The notes under the pieces are model-generated. The model saw only the letters and a program-made list of their open reading frames with translations, ran no database searches and had not been told where the DNA came from. Below are positions 52,695-60,865 of a DNA stretch of 64,000 nucleotides, piece by piece. A program made the position numbers and the translations under genes. Numbering within the stretch: position 1 is the first letter of the stretch; every line of letters starts with the position of its first letter. This stretch comes from Glycomyces buryatensis (GTDB taxonomy: Bacteria > Actinomycetota > Actinomycetes > Mycobacteriales > Micromonosporaceae): NCBI RefSeq assembly GCF_004912275.1, contig NZ_STGY01000025.1, forward strand, positions 1 to 64,000, written 5' to 3'.

Positions 52695-54200
52695 GTGAAC
52701 ATCGACCGACGCAAACTCCTCGCGGCAGGCGCCGGCGGCGCCCTCTCTCTGGCCGTGCCGGGCATCTCGTTCGCCTCCTCGCGGCCGCAGCTGACCCACG
52801 GCATTCAGGCCGGAGACGTCACCGCCGACTCGGCGGTGGTGTGGACGCGCGCCGACCGGGCGGGCGAGATGATCGTGGAGGTCGCCGACCGCCCCGACTT
52901 CAATGGCGCCCGGACGATCCGGGGCCCGCGCCTGAACGAGCGGCACGACTTCACCGGGAAGGTCCGCGTCAAGGGACTGGAGCCGGGCAGCGTCGTGCAC
53001 TACCGCGTCCGCGCCGAGGGCGAGCGTTCCTCGCAGGACCTGACCGGTTCGTTCACCACCGCTCCCGATGCGCCGCAGGACATTCGCTTCCAATGGTCGG
53101 GCGACCTGGCCGGGCAGGGCTGGGGCATCAACCCCGACCAGGGCGGCTACCGGATCTTCCAGACGATGGCCGAGACGCAGCCGGACTTCTTCATCTGCTC
53201 GGGCGACTTCAACTACGCCGACGGACCGCTCACCGACACCGTGACGCTTCCCGACGGGACCACGTGGCGCAATACCGTCACCGAGGAGAAGCGCAAGGTC
53301 GCCGAGACCTTGGACGAGTACCGGGGCCAGTACAAGTACAACCTCATCGACGACAACCTCCGCGCCTACCTCGCGAACGTGCCGATGATCAACCAGTGGG
53401 ACGACCACGAGGTCGTCAACAACTGGTACCCCGGCGAGATCCTGGACCTGCCCGCCTACACCGAGAAGAACGTCGACGTCCTCGCCACCCGCGCCCGCCA
53501 GGCCTTCGGGGAGTACACCCCGTCCTCTCTGGACTGCGACGGCGAGGGCAGGATCTACCGCCGGATCGCCTACGGGCCGCTGCTGGACGTGTTCGTGCTC
53601 GACATGCGCACCTTCAAGGACGCCAACGACGCGAACGGCGAGCCGACCGGCCAGATCCTCGGCCAGACCCAGCTGTCCTGGCTCAAACGGGAACTGAGGC
53701 GGTCGAAGGCGACCTGGAAGGTCATCGCCGCCGACCTGCCGATCGGCCTCATCGTCCCCGACGGCAGCGCCGCCCAGGAAGGCATCGCCCAAGGCGAGGA
53801 CGGGTCCCCGCTCGGCCGCGAAGCCGAGATCGCCGACCTGCTCTCCTACGCGAAGCGCAAGGGCGTCAAGAACATGGTGTGGCTGACCGCCGACGTCCAC
53901 TACACCGCCGCCCACCACTACAGCCCCGACCGCGCGGCCTTCGGGGACTTCGACCCGTTCTGGGAGTTCGTCTCCGGCCCGCTGAACGCGGGCGGCTTCG
54001 GCCCCAACAAACTCGACGGCACCTTCGGCCCTGAAGCGGTCTTCGTCAAGGCCCCGCCGACGGCCAACACGTCCCCGGCCGGCGGCTACCAGTTCTACGG
54101 CGAGGTCAATATCGACGCCGAAACCGAGGCCTTCGAGGTCTCCCTCAATGACCTCGACGGCAATACCCTCTTCACCCAGACCATCGAACCGGCCGCCTGA
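52695..54200 (+). CDS. phoD: Alkaline phosphatase D (PhoD)
   Basis: A 501-residue exported phosphatase. A twin-arginine signal (NIDRRKLLAAGAGG) opens the protein, GTG start behind GGAG. The N-terminal Ig-like domain (HGIQAGDVTADSAVVWTRAD) precedes the PhoD catalytic domain with SGDFNYADGP, QWDDHEVVNNW and WLTADVHYTAAHHYSPDRA, the metal-binding residues of the Fe/Ca enzyme. It releases phosphate from esters outside the cell under phosphate limitation; no Pho box was identified upstream. Confidence 0.93.
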   Translation: MNIDRRKLLAAGAGGALSLAVPGISFASSRPQLTHGIQAGDVTADSAVVWTRADRAGEMIVEVADRPDFNGARTIRGPRLNERHDFTGKVRVKGLEPGSVVHYRVRAEGERSSQDLTGSFTTAPDAPQDIRFQWSGDLAGQGWGINPDQGGYRIFQTMAETQPDFFICSGDFNYADGPLTDTVTLPDGTTWRNTVTEEKRKVAETLDEYRGQYKYNLIDDNLRAYLANVPMINQWDDHEVVNNWYPGEILDLPAYTEKNVDVLATRARQAFGEYTPSSLDCDGEGRIYRRIAYGPLLDVFVLDMRTFKDANDANGEPTGQILGQTQLSWLKRELRRSKATWKVIAADLPIGLIVPDGSAAQEGIAQGEDGSPLGREAEIADLLSYAKRKGVKNMVWLTADVHYTAAHHYSPDRAAFGDFDPFWEFVSGPLNAGGFGPNKLDGTFGPEAVFVKAPPTANTSPAGGYQFYGEVNIDAETEAFEVSLNDLDGNTLFTQTIEPAA

Positions 54201-54205
54201 GACGC

Positions 54206-54236
54206 CGAAGGGCGGGGCCAGCGGCCCCGCCCTTCG
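54206..54236. terminator. Convergent terminator, phoD and serine hydrolase
   Basis: A 14-bp perfect stem (54206-54219 with 54223-54236), loop AGC, between the two converging genes. Confidence 0.7.
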
Positions 54237-54249
54237 TTCATTCAGGTGG

Positions 54250-55488
54250 TCACGGCAGGAACGGCAGCTCGGTCGCCGGCGCGTCGAACGTGCGCGAGTC
54301 CGGCTGCGCCGCATCGAGGTCGATGCCGCACAGGGCCGCCGCGAGGAGGCCTTCGAGGGCGTCGGCCAGCGCCGCGGGATCGTCGTGGCCGAGCTGGTCG
54401 TCGACGTTCCAGGTGACGGTGATCTGATGCTGCCCGTCGACGGAGTGGAGCGAGTAGGTCTGGTGGCCGAGGCCGCCGCCCGTGTGCCCGATCCACGGGT
54501 CGTCCGCGGTGCAGCCGCCCATCTGCAGCAGGCCGAGCCCGTAGTCGAAACCGGCCTCGGTCTCGAAGAACTCGGTGGCCTCGGCGAACTCCGCCTCGTT
54601 CAGGATCTCGCCGTCGACGTAGGCGCCGTAGAAGTCGTTCACGTCCTCCATGGTGGAGATGACGCCGCCGGCGGCCCACATCTGACTGTTCGACAGCCTC
54701 GTCGTGTCGAACAGCGGATCGGCGGCCTCGCCGGTCGTCACGTAAGGCACCGGGTTCGGGCCCCGGATGCCCGAGGACTGCGGCTTCGGGAAGTACGAGT
54801 CGTCCATGCCGGCCGGTTCGAAGACGCGGTCCTCGAGTTCGACGGCGAGGCCGTTCCCGGTGAGCTCCTCGATCAGCAGGCCCAGGGCCATGTACCCGGT
54901 GTTCGAATACGACCAGTCGGTGCCCGGCTCGAACAGCAGCGGGTCGACCGTGGAGAGCTCGATCAGCTCCTCGGCGCCGTAGTAGTCCTGGTAGTGGTCG
55001 TACACATCGGACATGTCGCCCTCGAGCAGCGACGCGTACAGGTACGTGAAGTAGTCGTGCAGGCCGCCGGTGTGGTTCATGACCTGGCGGATCGACGGCT
55101 CGTCCTGGTAGGGCAGCAGCCCGGGCAGGTAGTCGGAGACGGTCCGGTCGAGATCGACCTCGCCCTCGGTCTGCAGTTGGAGCAGCACCGAGGACACCAT
55201 CGTCTTGGTGAGACTGGCGATCCGGACCCGGTCGTCCGTCTCGACATAGGCGCCGGGAGCCTCGATCGAGCGGGGGCCGAGCGCGCCCGACCAGTCCTCG
55301 CCCTCGGAGCGGACCTCGGTGAGCACCGAGTAGCCGGTGATCTCATGGAACTCGTCGAGCTTCTCCTGCACCAGGGCCTGGTCGAATGGTTCGGCGGAGG
55401 TGTCTGTCGTGGTCTGTGCGGAGGCGGCGGCGGGCAGCGCGATGAGGCTGAACGCCAGCGCACCCGCTATCGGGAGGTGTTTGCGCAT
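54250..55488 (-). CDS. Secreted serine hydrolase (beta-lactamase/DD-peptidase family)
   Basis: A 412-residue exported enzyme of the class C beta-lactamase-related family. The signal peptide ends near ASAQ. Catalytic motifs are SLTK (Ser92-Lys95), YSN (Tyr194-Asn196) and HTGG near residue 340, the three boxes of DD-carboxypeptidases and esterases of this group. It could trim peptidoglycan stems or hydrolyse esters; resistance to beta-lactams cannot be inferred. TAGGCT on the minus strand (55500-55495) lies 6 nt before the ATG, implying a leaderless mRNA. Confidence 0.88.
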   Translation of the reverse strand: MRKHLPIAGALAFSLIALPAAASAQTTTDTSAEPFDQALVQEKLDEFHEITGYSVLTEVRSEGEDWSGALGPRSIEAPGAYVETDDRVRIASLTKTMVSSVLLQLQTEGEVDLDRTVSDYLPGLLPYQDEPSIRQVMNHTGGLHDYFTYLYASLLEGDMSDVYDHYQDYYGAEELIELSTVDPLLFEPGTDWSYSNTGYMALGLLIEELTGNGLAVELEDRVFEPAGMDDSYFPKPQSSGIRGPNPVPYVTTGEAADPLFDTTRLSNSQMWAAGGVISTMEDVNDFYGAYVDGEILNEAEFAEATEFFETEAGFDYGLGLLQMGGCTADDPWIGHTGGGLGHQTYSLHSVDGQHQITVTWNVDDQLGHDDPAALADALEGLLAAALCGIDLDAAQPDSRTFDAPATELPFLP

Positions 55489-55556
55489 ACCGAAAGCCTA
55501 GGGGCGCAAGGTATCGACAACTACCGCTAAAAGAACGAAATTCGCTATACGCCCAA

Positions 55557-55576
55557 CGGAGGAGCCGTCTCCTCCG
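55557..55576. terminator. Short hairpin left of the VapBC cassette
   Basis: CGGAGGAG-CCGT-CTCCTCCG (55557-55576), 8-bp perfect stem, 7 nt before the left direct repeat. It may be part of the ancestral region downstream of the DUF2550 gene. Confidence 0.5.
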
Positions 55577-55582
55577 CGAGGG

Positions 55583-55618
55583 GGACCTACTCGGGCCCGG
55601 TGCGATACAAGGCCGCCC
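55583..55618 (-). repeat. 36-bp direct repeat, left copy (DUF2550 3'-end remnant)
   Basis: Matches 56368-56403 at 33 of 36 positions. Read on the minus strand it still encodes AALYRTGPE and a stop, a variant of the DUF2550 tail AAFYRTGSE-stop, but no upstream gene is attached. The two copies enclose the VapBC genes. Confidence 0.85.
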
Positions 55619-55648
55619 TCGATCATCCAGGTCCGTTGCGACGCCACG

Positions 55649-55669
55649 ATGCCATACGTATGGCATAAT
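55649..55669 (+). promoter_or_regulatory. vapBC promoter with 18-bp palindromic operator
   Basis: ATGCCATACGTATGGCAT (55649-55666) is a perfect palindrome. CATAAT (55664-55669) overlaps its right end and lies 6 nt before the vapB ATG. The layout fits autorepression by the VapB-VapC complex on a leaderless promoter. Confidence 0.65.
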
Positions 55670-55675
55670 AGTGAC

Positions 55676-55900
55676 ATGTTCAAAACGACGGTCTACTTGA
55701 CCGGTGATGAGAAGGAAGGGATCCGCAGCGGCGCGGCGGAGCGAGGCGTGTCCGAGGCCGAGCTGATACGCCAGTTCATCGATGCCGGACTGGCATCGGC
55801 CACGCCGCAATGGGACCAGCTTCCGGTGATCAGCAGCCCTGAGCTCGCCGCGATCGATGACGAAGAGGACTTCCTTCGCTCGAACGGCTTCGATCGGTGA
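55676..55900 (+). CDS. vapB: Ribbon-helix-helix antitoxin VapB
   Basis: A 74-residue antitoxin. The N-terminal ribbon-helix-helix (FKTTVYLTGDEKEGIRSGAA, then GVSEAELIRQFIDAGL) binds DNA, and the acidic C-terminal tail (PELAAIDDEEDFLRSNGFDR) should wrap the toxin. The stop overlaps the vapC GTG by 4 nt. ATG 55676 is chosen because the upstream in-frame ATG lies within the operator. Confidence 0.88.
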   Translation: MFKTTVYLTGDEKEGIRSGAAERGVSEAELIRQFIDAGLASATPQWDQLPVISSPELAAIDDEEDFLRSNGFDR

Positions 55901-56319
55901 TCATCTGCGACACGAACTGCCTCATCAGCTTGGTAAACGACCAGGATCCGCATCATGAGGCGGTGCGCGAGATCGCGGCCGCGCAATCCCGTCCGTTGGT
56001 CGTGAGTCCGTTGGTGCTCGCCGAGTTCGACTACTTGGTGCGCAAACTCGTTAGCGGGCAGGCGGTTCGCGCCATCTTGTCCCGCCTGCTGCAAGGCCGC
56101 ATGATCGAAGTGGCGGCCATGAACCACACCGACCTGCTCACGGCCTTCAGGCTTGATGGCAAGTATGCCGCGTTGGATCTCGGCCTCACCGACGCGACTG
56201 TGGTCGTGCTGGCTTACCGGTATAGGACCGTCGACCTGCTTACTCGCGATGAACGTGATTTCCGGCCGATCACGCCGCTTCAGGGAGGGGCGTTCCGTCT
56301 GCTTCCCAGCGACCGCTGA
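55897..56319 (+). CDS. vapC: PIN-domain ribonuclease toxin VapC
   Basis: A 140-residue PIN nuclease. The acidic metal site is visible at Asp5 (ICDTNCL), Glu43 (LVLAEFDYLV), the Asp residues of LDLGLTDATVVVLAYR near 97-103, and RDERDF near 118. VapC toxins cut tRNA or rRNA. It forms a complete module with VapB. Flanking direct repeats show it as a discrete insertion. Confidence 0.9.
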   Translation: MIICDTNCLISLVNDQDPHHEAVREIAAAQSRPLVVSPLVLAEFDYLVRKLVSGQAVRAILSRLLQGRMIEVAAMNHTDLLTAFRLDGKYAALDLGLTDATVVVLAYRYRTVDLLTRDERDFRPITPLQGGAFRLLPSDR

Positions 56320-56367
56320 ACTAGAGCGGATTCGTGGATGCTCCGGGCGCGGGCGCCTCGGCTAAGT

Positions 56368-56403
56368 GGACCTACTCGGACCCGGTGCGATAAAAAGCCG
56401 CCC
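56368..56403 (-). repeat. 36-bp direct repeat, right copy (functional DUF2550 3' end)
   Basis: Contains the last codons and stop of the DUF2550 gene. Its partner at 55583-55618 lies 785 nt away across the VapBC cassette, which occupies 55619-56367. Confidence 0.85.
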
Positions 56404-56812
56404 CGGGTGGAGCGGCTTCGAGCCAGGAGAGAAAACCGTTCGCGGCGGACTTGGTCATTGCCAACTCCACCTCACCACCGGAATGCTTACAGCGGATGAT
56501 CTCCACCTCCGGCGGGAAGATCTGCGCCTCGGCACCGGCCGGGTCTCGCTTGTCCGCGACATGGAGATCGGTGCGCGAGAGCGTATAGCGCGGACCCAAC
56601 GCGAGGGAGAACATGCGGTACCAGCGGAGCGTGTCCTGCCGGTACACCGCGAAACCCGGGGCCCAGCCGCGGCCCTCCATGCGACGGGAGAGCCTGGCGG
56701 CCATCGCCACCGTCCCCATTCGCGACAAGAGGGAACGGCGCACGTAGGTCAGCACGAGGAACACCGCGACGGACGCCACCAGCGCGGCGGCGACGAGCAG
56801 TGCCTTGACCAT
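56372..56812 (-). CDS. DUF2550 family protein
   Basis: A 146-residue protein with one N-terminal membrane helix (KALLVAAALVASVAVFLVLTYV) and a cytoplasmic DUF2550 domain (WYRMFSLALGPRYTLSRTDL, PEVEIIRCKHSGGEVELAM). It follows atpC by 3 nt, the standard actinobacterial order. Function unknown. Its 3' end was the site where the VapBC cassette came to rest. Confidence 0.9.
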   Translation of the reverse strand: MVKALLVAAALVASVAVFLVLTYVRRSLLSRMGTVAMAARLSRRMEGRGWAPGFAVYRQDTLRWYRMFSLALGPRYTLSRTDLHVADKRDPAGAEAQIFPPEVEIIRCKHSGGEVELAMTKSAANGFLSWLEAAPPGAAFYRTGSE

Positions 56813-56815
56813 GGC

Positions 56816-57097
56816 TTAAGCCGCGGTCGGCGCGACCGCCTCGGCGGTCTCAGCGAGGATGGTGACGCCATCGGGGGTCACCGAGAGGAAACCGCCCTCG
56901 ATGTTCCAGGCGAGCTCCGGGCCTTCGATCGGCTGCACCCGGACCTGGCTGTCGATGCGAAGCTCGCCCAGCATCGGCTGGTGGCCGGCAAGGACACCCA
57001 GCTCGCCTTCGGTGGTCCGAGCGTAGACGGCGGACGCGTCACCGGACCACACCTTCGATTCGACGGCGACGACTTCGACGTTCAGTTGCTTGGCCAC
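56816..57097 (-). CDS. atpC: ATP synthase epsilon subunit
   Basis: A 93-residue epsilon subunit with the N-terminal beta-sandwich (AKQLNVEVVAVESKVWSGDASAV, GELGVLAGHQPMLGEL, GGFLSVTPDGVTILAETAE). GTG 57097 follows AAGGAG; the ATG five codons upstream would place that site inside the gene. The C-terminal helical domain is essentially absent, as in several actinobacteria. The gene is not preceded by atpD: crp lies upstream with a terminator between, so it has its own promoter. Confidence 0.93.
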   Translation of the reverse strand: MAKQLNVEVVAVESKVWSGDASAVYARTTEGELGVLAGHQPMLGELRIDSQVRVQPIEGPELAWNIEGGFLSVTPDGVTILAETAEAVAPTAA

Positions 57098-57133
57098 AAC
57101 GCTCCTTACCAAACTCCGAGGATGGTTACGGGA

Positions 57134-57162
57134 AGTCTAGACGGCCGAGGCCCGAACGTCGA
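57134..57162 (-). promoter_or_regulatory. Candidate promoter of atpC-DUF2550
   Basis: Minus-strand TCGACG (57162-57157) and TAGACT (57139-57134) are 17 nt apart, 36 nt before the atpC start. A separate promoter would be needed because the crp terminator lies upstream. Confidence 0.4.
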
Positions 57163-57210
57163 ATCGGCCACTCACGGCCGCAGGCAAGATCACTGCCGGT
57201 CCAAAGCGAA

Positions 57211-57236
57211 CGGCCCCCGGTCGAAACCGGGGGCCG
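57211..57236 (-). terminator. Terminator of crp
   Basis: An 11-bp G/C stem (57211-57221 with 57226-57236) with loop CGAA, 20 nt after the crp stop codon. Confidence 0.7.
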
Positions 57237-57255
57237 AACGACGAACCGAATAGCG

Positions 57256-57933
57256 CTACACGCGGGCGCGGCGCGCCAGGCGCTCCGGGTCCATGATGAT
57301 GACGCTCTTGCCGTCCAGGCGCAGCCAACCGCGCCCGGCGAAATCGGCCAGGGCCTTGTTGACCGTCTCGCGGGAGGCGCCGACGAGCTGCGCCAGCTCC
57401 TCCTGGGTCAGGTCGTGCGTCACGCGCAGGACGCCGCCGTCACGCGTGCCGAAACGGCTCGCCATGTGCAGCAGGGCCTTCGCGACGCGACCGGGCACGT
57501 CCGTGAAGATCAGGTCGGCCATCGAGTCGTTGGTGCGACGCAGGCGACGCGCGATCACGCGCAGCAGCTGCTCGGCGATCTCGGGCCGGTTCGCCAGCCA
57601 AGGACGCAGCGCCGTCTTGGACAGCCGGGCCAGACGGGTGTCGGTCAGCGCGGTGGCGGTGGCGGTGCGGGGACCGGGGTCGAACAGCGCCAGTTCACCG
57701 ACCATGTCGGACGGGCCCATGACCGCGATCAGGTTCTGACGACCGTCGGCACTGCGGCGCCCGAGCTTCACCTTCCCGGACATGACGATGTACAGACTGT
57801 CACCCGGCTCGTTCTCGGTGAAGACGGTCTGGCCCTTGTTGACGTCGATGTACTCCATCTCTTTGATGAGTGACTCGACCGCTTCGGGGTCCACCCCCTT
57901 GAACAGGGCGGCCCTGGCCAATACATCTTCCAT
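57256..57933 (-). CDS. crp: Crp/Fnr family transcriptional regulator
   Basis: A 225-residue cAMP-receptor-like regulator. The cyclic-nucleotide fold is seen at [24 protein letters not shown] and the ligand-pocket segment [18 protein letters not shown]. The winged helix at [23 protein letters not shown] contacts DNA. Length and motifs equal those of mycobacterial Crp. The longer frame before ATG 57933 is probably untranslated. It is likely a global carbon/stress regulator. Confidence 0.93.
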   Translation of the reverse strand: MEDVLARAALFKGVDPEAVESLIKEMEYIDVNKGQTVFTENEPGDSLYIVMSGKVKLGRRSADGRQNLIAVMGPSDMVGELALFDPGPRTATATALTDTRLARLSKTALRPWLANRPEIAEQLLRVIARRLRRTNDSMADLIFTDVPGRVAKALLHMASRFGTRDGGVLRVTHDLTQEELAQLVGASRETVNKALADFAGRGWLRLDGKSVIIMDPERLARRARV

Positions 57934-58316
57934 GTCCGTTCGCACCTTTCTTCGACGCACCGCTAGTGCAAGTCCTGAGTCTATGCCTGTTGTCCGCATA
58001 GCGGGAGCAAGACCCCCGTAAATCCGCATGCGCACCGACGACGCCGTATTCGGCATTCGTATCCGAATGCCGCGATCCCCGAAGCCTCCGAGTATCACAG
58101 CGTGAACATGAACTCACGCGATGAGCAGGGGATTCACCCGGAATTGCACTCGCTGTCGGCAGTGCCCGCTACAGCCTACCGCTAATGTGACGTCTCGCCC
58201 AACGGCCGCACGCGGCAACGGCGCTGGCAGGCGTGCTGCGGACGGTCGGTTGTGCGCGTCGTTACGCGGAGGAGGGCGCTGGCAGGCGTGCTTCGGTCGT
58301 GCGGCTGTGCGCGCCG
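57934..58316. other. Spacer between crp and marP
   Basis: No gene is supported. The right part (58220-58316) consists of a tandem repeat derived from the marP 3' end. The left part should contain the crp promoter; I see no convincing box. A short inverted repeat CATTCG-TATC-CGAATG (58055-58070) lies about 125 nt before the crp start and might be an operator. Confidence 0.5.
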
Positions 58317-58329
58317 TTACGTGCAGGAG
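58220..58329 (-). repeat. 55-bp tandem repeat at the marP 3' end
   Basis: 58220-58274 and 58275-58329 are adjacent copies differing at about eight positions. The right copy contains the last four codons and stop of marP; the left copy still carries an equivalent stop (58262-58264) but is untranslated. Thus the gene end was duplicated in tandem. Confidence 0.8.
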
Positions 58330-59513
58330 CCGGTGTCGACCGCTCCGGAGGCGGTCAGGCCTTCGTCGAGCACGGGCTGGGTTTCGGCCATCGTCAATGC
58401 GTATCCGGTGTCGGGATCGTCCACTGCGGCCGCGAAGATCACGCCGAGGACTTCGCCGTCGGGGTTGAGGAGCGGGCCGCCGGAGTTGCCGCCGATGATG
58501 CGGGCATAGAGCTGGTAGACCTCGCGGGTGACATTGCCGGATTCGTAGATGTCGGGGCCGGTGACCACACGCGCTTCTCTGACGCGGGCGGCGGTCGGGG
58601 TGTAGGGGCCGCCGCCGGGGTAGCCGAGGACGATCGCGTCGTCGCCGGAGGCGGCCACGTCGTCGGCGATCGAAATCGTGGGGGCGTCGAGGCCGGGCAC
58701 GGAAAGGATCGCCAGGTCCTTTTCGGGTTCGAAGACGATGACCTCGGCGGGGAGGAGGCGACCGTCGGATTCGACCTCGACCTCCTCGGTGCCGGCGACG
58801 ACGTGGGCATTGGTGGCGACGAGGTCGTCCGCGTAGACGAAGCTGGAGCCCTCGATCTGGCGGTCGCACTGCGGGGCCCATCCGTGCACCTTGAGCACCG
58901 ACGCCTCGGAGCCGGTCACGACCGCGGAGGCGGCCAGTTCGGCGTCGGGCGGTTCGACCTCGCGGACCTGGGTCGGGTCGAGACCTGAGAACACGTCGGG
59001 GATCTCGGAGGTCGCGAGGGAGTCGCGCATGGAGTCGTAGACGCCGCGGACGGCCTCGGGCATGTTCTCGTCGATGGTGACGACGAGGCTGGAGTTGCGC
59101 ACGGCGGCGGCGACGGCCGGCATCGCCGAGCTGGCGAGCGGCGCAGCGGCCATCCAGGTGACGAGGAGGACGGCGGCGACCGAGACGACCGGTCCGGCGA
59201 GCTGGTCGAGTTTGCGGGACCCGCGGCGTTTGACCTTGCGGCGCAGCTTGTATCCGACCGCGGTCATGGCGGCCTGCCCGCCGAGGGCGAGTCCGAAGAC
59301 GACGATGAGGGCGGCGACGAGTTTCGCGAGCGGGTCGGTGTAGAAGTCGGCCGCGAACGGCGCGAGCTGGACGCCGATGAGGGCGCCGCCGAGGAAGCCG
59401 AGGAACGTCGCGGCGGAGATGAGGAAGCCCTGCCGGTAGCCGTGAATGGCGAACAGCAGGGCGAGCACGACGATGATGACGTCGACCATGATGCCGGCGT
59501 CCGTCGGTTCCAT
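58317..59513 (-). CDS. marP: Membrane serine protease MarP
   Basis: A 398-residue protease. Four N-terminal membrane helices of CvpA type precede a periplasmic chymotrypsin-like domain with His237 (TNAHVVAG), Asp266 (EKDLAIL) and Ser344 (GGNSGGPL). Cys216 and Cys397 can form the disulfide known from mycobacterial MarP, whose numbering is almost identical. MarP protects against acid and oxidative stress by processing a peptidoglycan hydrolase. AGGAGG precedes the ATG. Confidence 0.95.
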   Translation of the reverse strand: MEPTDAGIMVDVIIVVLALLFAIHGYRQGFLISAATFLGFLGGALIGVQLAPFAADFYTDPLAKLVAALIVVFGLALGGQAAMTAVGYKLRRKVKRRGSRKLDQLAGPVVSVAAVLLVTWMAAAPLASSAMPAVAAAVRNSSLVVTIDENMPEAVRGVYDSMRDSLATSEIPDVFSGLDPTQVREVEPPDAELAASAVVTGSEASVLKVHGWAPQCDRQIEGSSFVYADDLVATNAHVVAGTEEVEVESDGRLLPAEVIVFEPEKDLAILSVPGLDAPTISIADDVAASGDDAIVLGYPGGGPYTPTAARVREARVVTGPDIYESGNVTREVYQLYARIIGGNSGGPLLNPDGEVLGVIFAAAVDDPDTGYALTMAETQPVLDEGLTASGAVDTGSCT

Positions 59514-59555
59514 CGTCTTTCCTCCTCGCAGAGCGGGGTTTTCGGAGCCGGGGAC

Positions 59556-60260
59556 TCAGAGCCCTTCGAGTTCCATCATTCGGCCAGTGTCCCACGGCCG
59601 CGACCAGCCGCCCAATTCCAGCAGCCACGACAGGATCCCCGCCGTGAAGCCCCAGATGAGCGGGACGCCGGGGACGGAGAAGCCGGGGCCGGTGCGACCA
59701 GAGGGGTAGAGCGTCGACCCCCGGTTGGCCGGGTCGGCCAGGTCGGTGAGGGCGACCAGGTGGGCGGCCGCGACTTCTTCGCCGGGCGCTGGGCTGACCG
59801 GGTGCGGCTCGCGCCACCAGGCCAGGACCGGGGTGACCGCGAAACCGGAAACCGGAATCCACAGTGGCGGGAGGGTGATGCCGATGTCGACGCTGGCGGG
59901 GTCGACGGCGAGCTCCTCGGCGGCCTCGCGCAGGGCCGTGGCGGCGGCGTCGGCGTCGCCCGGATCGGCTGCGCCGCCGGGGAAGGCGACCTCGCCGGGG
60001 TGGTGGCGCAGGGTCGCGCCGCGCTGCTGGAGCAGCACGCGCGGTCCGCCCGAACCGGCGGGAGCGCCGGCATTGGTGTCCGAGTCGTCGCCCGCGTCGG
60101 TGAGCAGCACCAGGACGCTGGCGGTGCGCGCCCGGCCGGGGGAGTGCAGTCGCAGCCGGTCCGAGGCGACGCGCGGCACCTGCGGGCGATCGGCCTGCTG
60201 GGCGGCGTCCATGAGCGAACCCCACCAGCGCGGGTGGTCGTCGGTCGCTTGGTAGGTCAC
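59556..60260 (-). CDS. CoA pyrophosphatase-type Nudix hydrolase
   Basis: A 234-residue Nudix enzyme. It has the CoA-pyrophosphatase signature VLLQQRGATLRHHPGEVAFP followed by GG and the Nudix box ending LREAAEEL, in which the first Glu is replaced by Asp (GDADAAA). The expected reaction splits CoA to phosphopantetheine and 3',5'-ADP. The GTG start overlaps the upstream tlpA-like gene by 4 nt. The position between the thioredoxin-like gene and marP matches mycobacteria. Confidence 0.88.
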   Translation of the reverse strand: MTYQATDDHPRWWGSLMDAAQQADRPQVPRVASDRLRLHSPGRARTASVLVLLTDAGDDSDTNAGAPAGSGGPRVLLQQRGATLRHHPGEVAFPGGAADPGDADAAATALREAAEELAVDPASVDIGITLPPLWIPVSGFAVTPVLAWWREPHPVSPAPGEEVAAAHLVALTDLADPANRGSTLYPSGRTGPGFSVPGVPLIWGFTAGILSWLLELGGWSRPWDTGRMMELEGL

Positions 60261-60865
60261 GTCAGCTCCAGGCCGAAGGCGGACTCGGCGTCGGCGGCGA
60301 GGGAGTCGGCGGTGATGCCCGGTTCGGTGATGAGTTTCTCGACCGTCCCGTCGGGGGCGACGAACGCGACGCCGGGCAGCGCGGGCACGCCGAGCCCGGT
60401 CCGGATCGTCTCGTCGGCGTCGAACACCGACGGGTAGGTCATGGCGAACTCGGAGGCGAACCAGCGGCCCGCCTCGGCGGTGTCGGCGGTGTCGACGCCG
60501 AGCACACCGACCTGGTCTCCGTATTCGGAGAAGAACGCCTCGACCTCCGGCGCCTCGGCCGCGCACGGCTGGCACCAGCTGGCCCACAGCACCACGATCA
60601 TCGGACGGGCGCCGTCCGTGCCGACCGCCGTGGCCACATCGTCGCCGAGGCAGGGCAGTTCGAGCGAGCCGATGCCCTCGATCGGGACCGCGCCGGCGGT
60701 GCAGGCCACCGCCCAGTCGGCCTCGCCGGCGCCGTCGTCAGGAGAGGCGGCCTCGCCGTCGGGTTCCTCACCGCTGCAAGCGGACAAGAAGAGGAGGCCG
60801 GCCGCGGCGCAGGCCAGTGCGCGACTCAACGTGCCGCCGCGCATCGCAGTGCTGCCGCGCATCAT
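60257..60865 (-). CDS. TlpA-like thioredoxin lipoprotein
   Basis: A 202-residue exported thioredoxin-fold protein with a lipobox LSAC (Cys30 from the first Met) and the redox motif WASWCQPC; the cis-proline loop is ALPGV. An extra pair of cysteines (VACTAG, LPCLG) lies in the N-terminal part. It should act in disulfide reduction or cytochrome maturation outside the membrane. It overlaps nth by 4 nt. Confidence 0.88.
   Translation of the reverse strand: MMRGSTAMRGGTLSRALACAAAGLLFLSACSGEEPDGEAASPDDGAGEADWAVACTAGAVPIEGIGSLELPCLGDDVATAVGTDGARPMIVVLWASWCQPCAAEAPEVEAFFSEYGDQVGVLGVDTADTAEAGRWFASEFAMTYPSVFDADETIRTGLGVPALPGVAFVAPDGTVEKLITEPGITADSLAADAESAFGLELT

Noticed and set aside
58220-58329. CRISPR-like repeat
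   Set aside because: Only two adjacent imperfect 55-bp copies with no spacers and no cas genes; better explained as a tandem duplication of the marP end.
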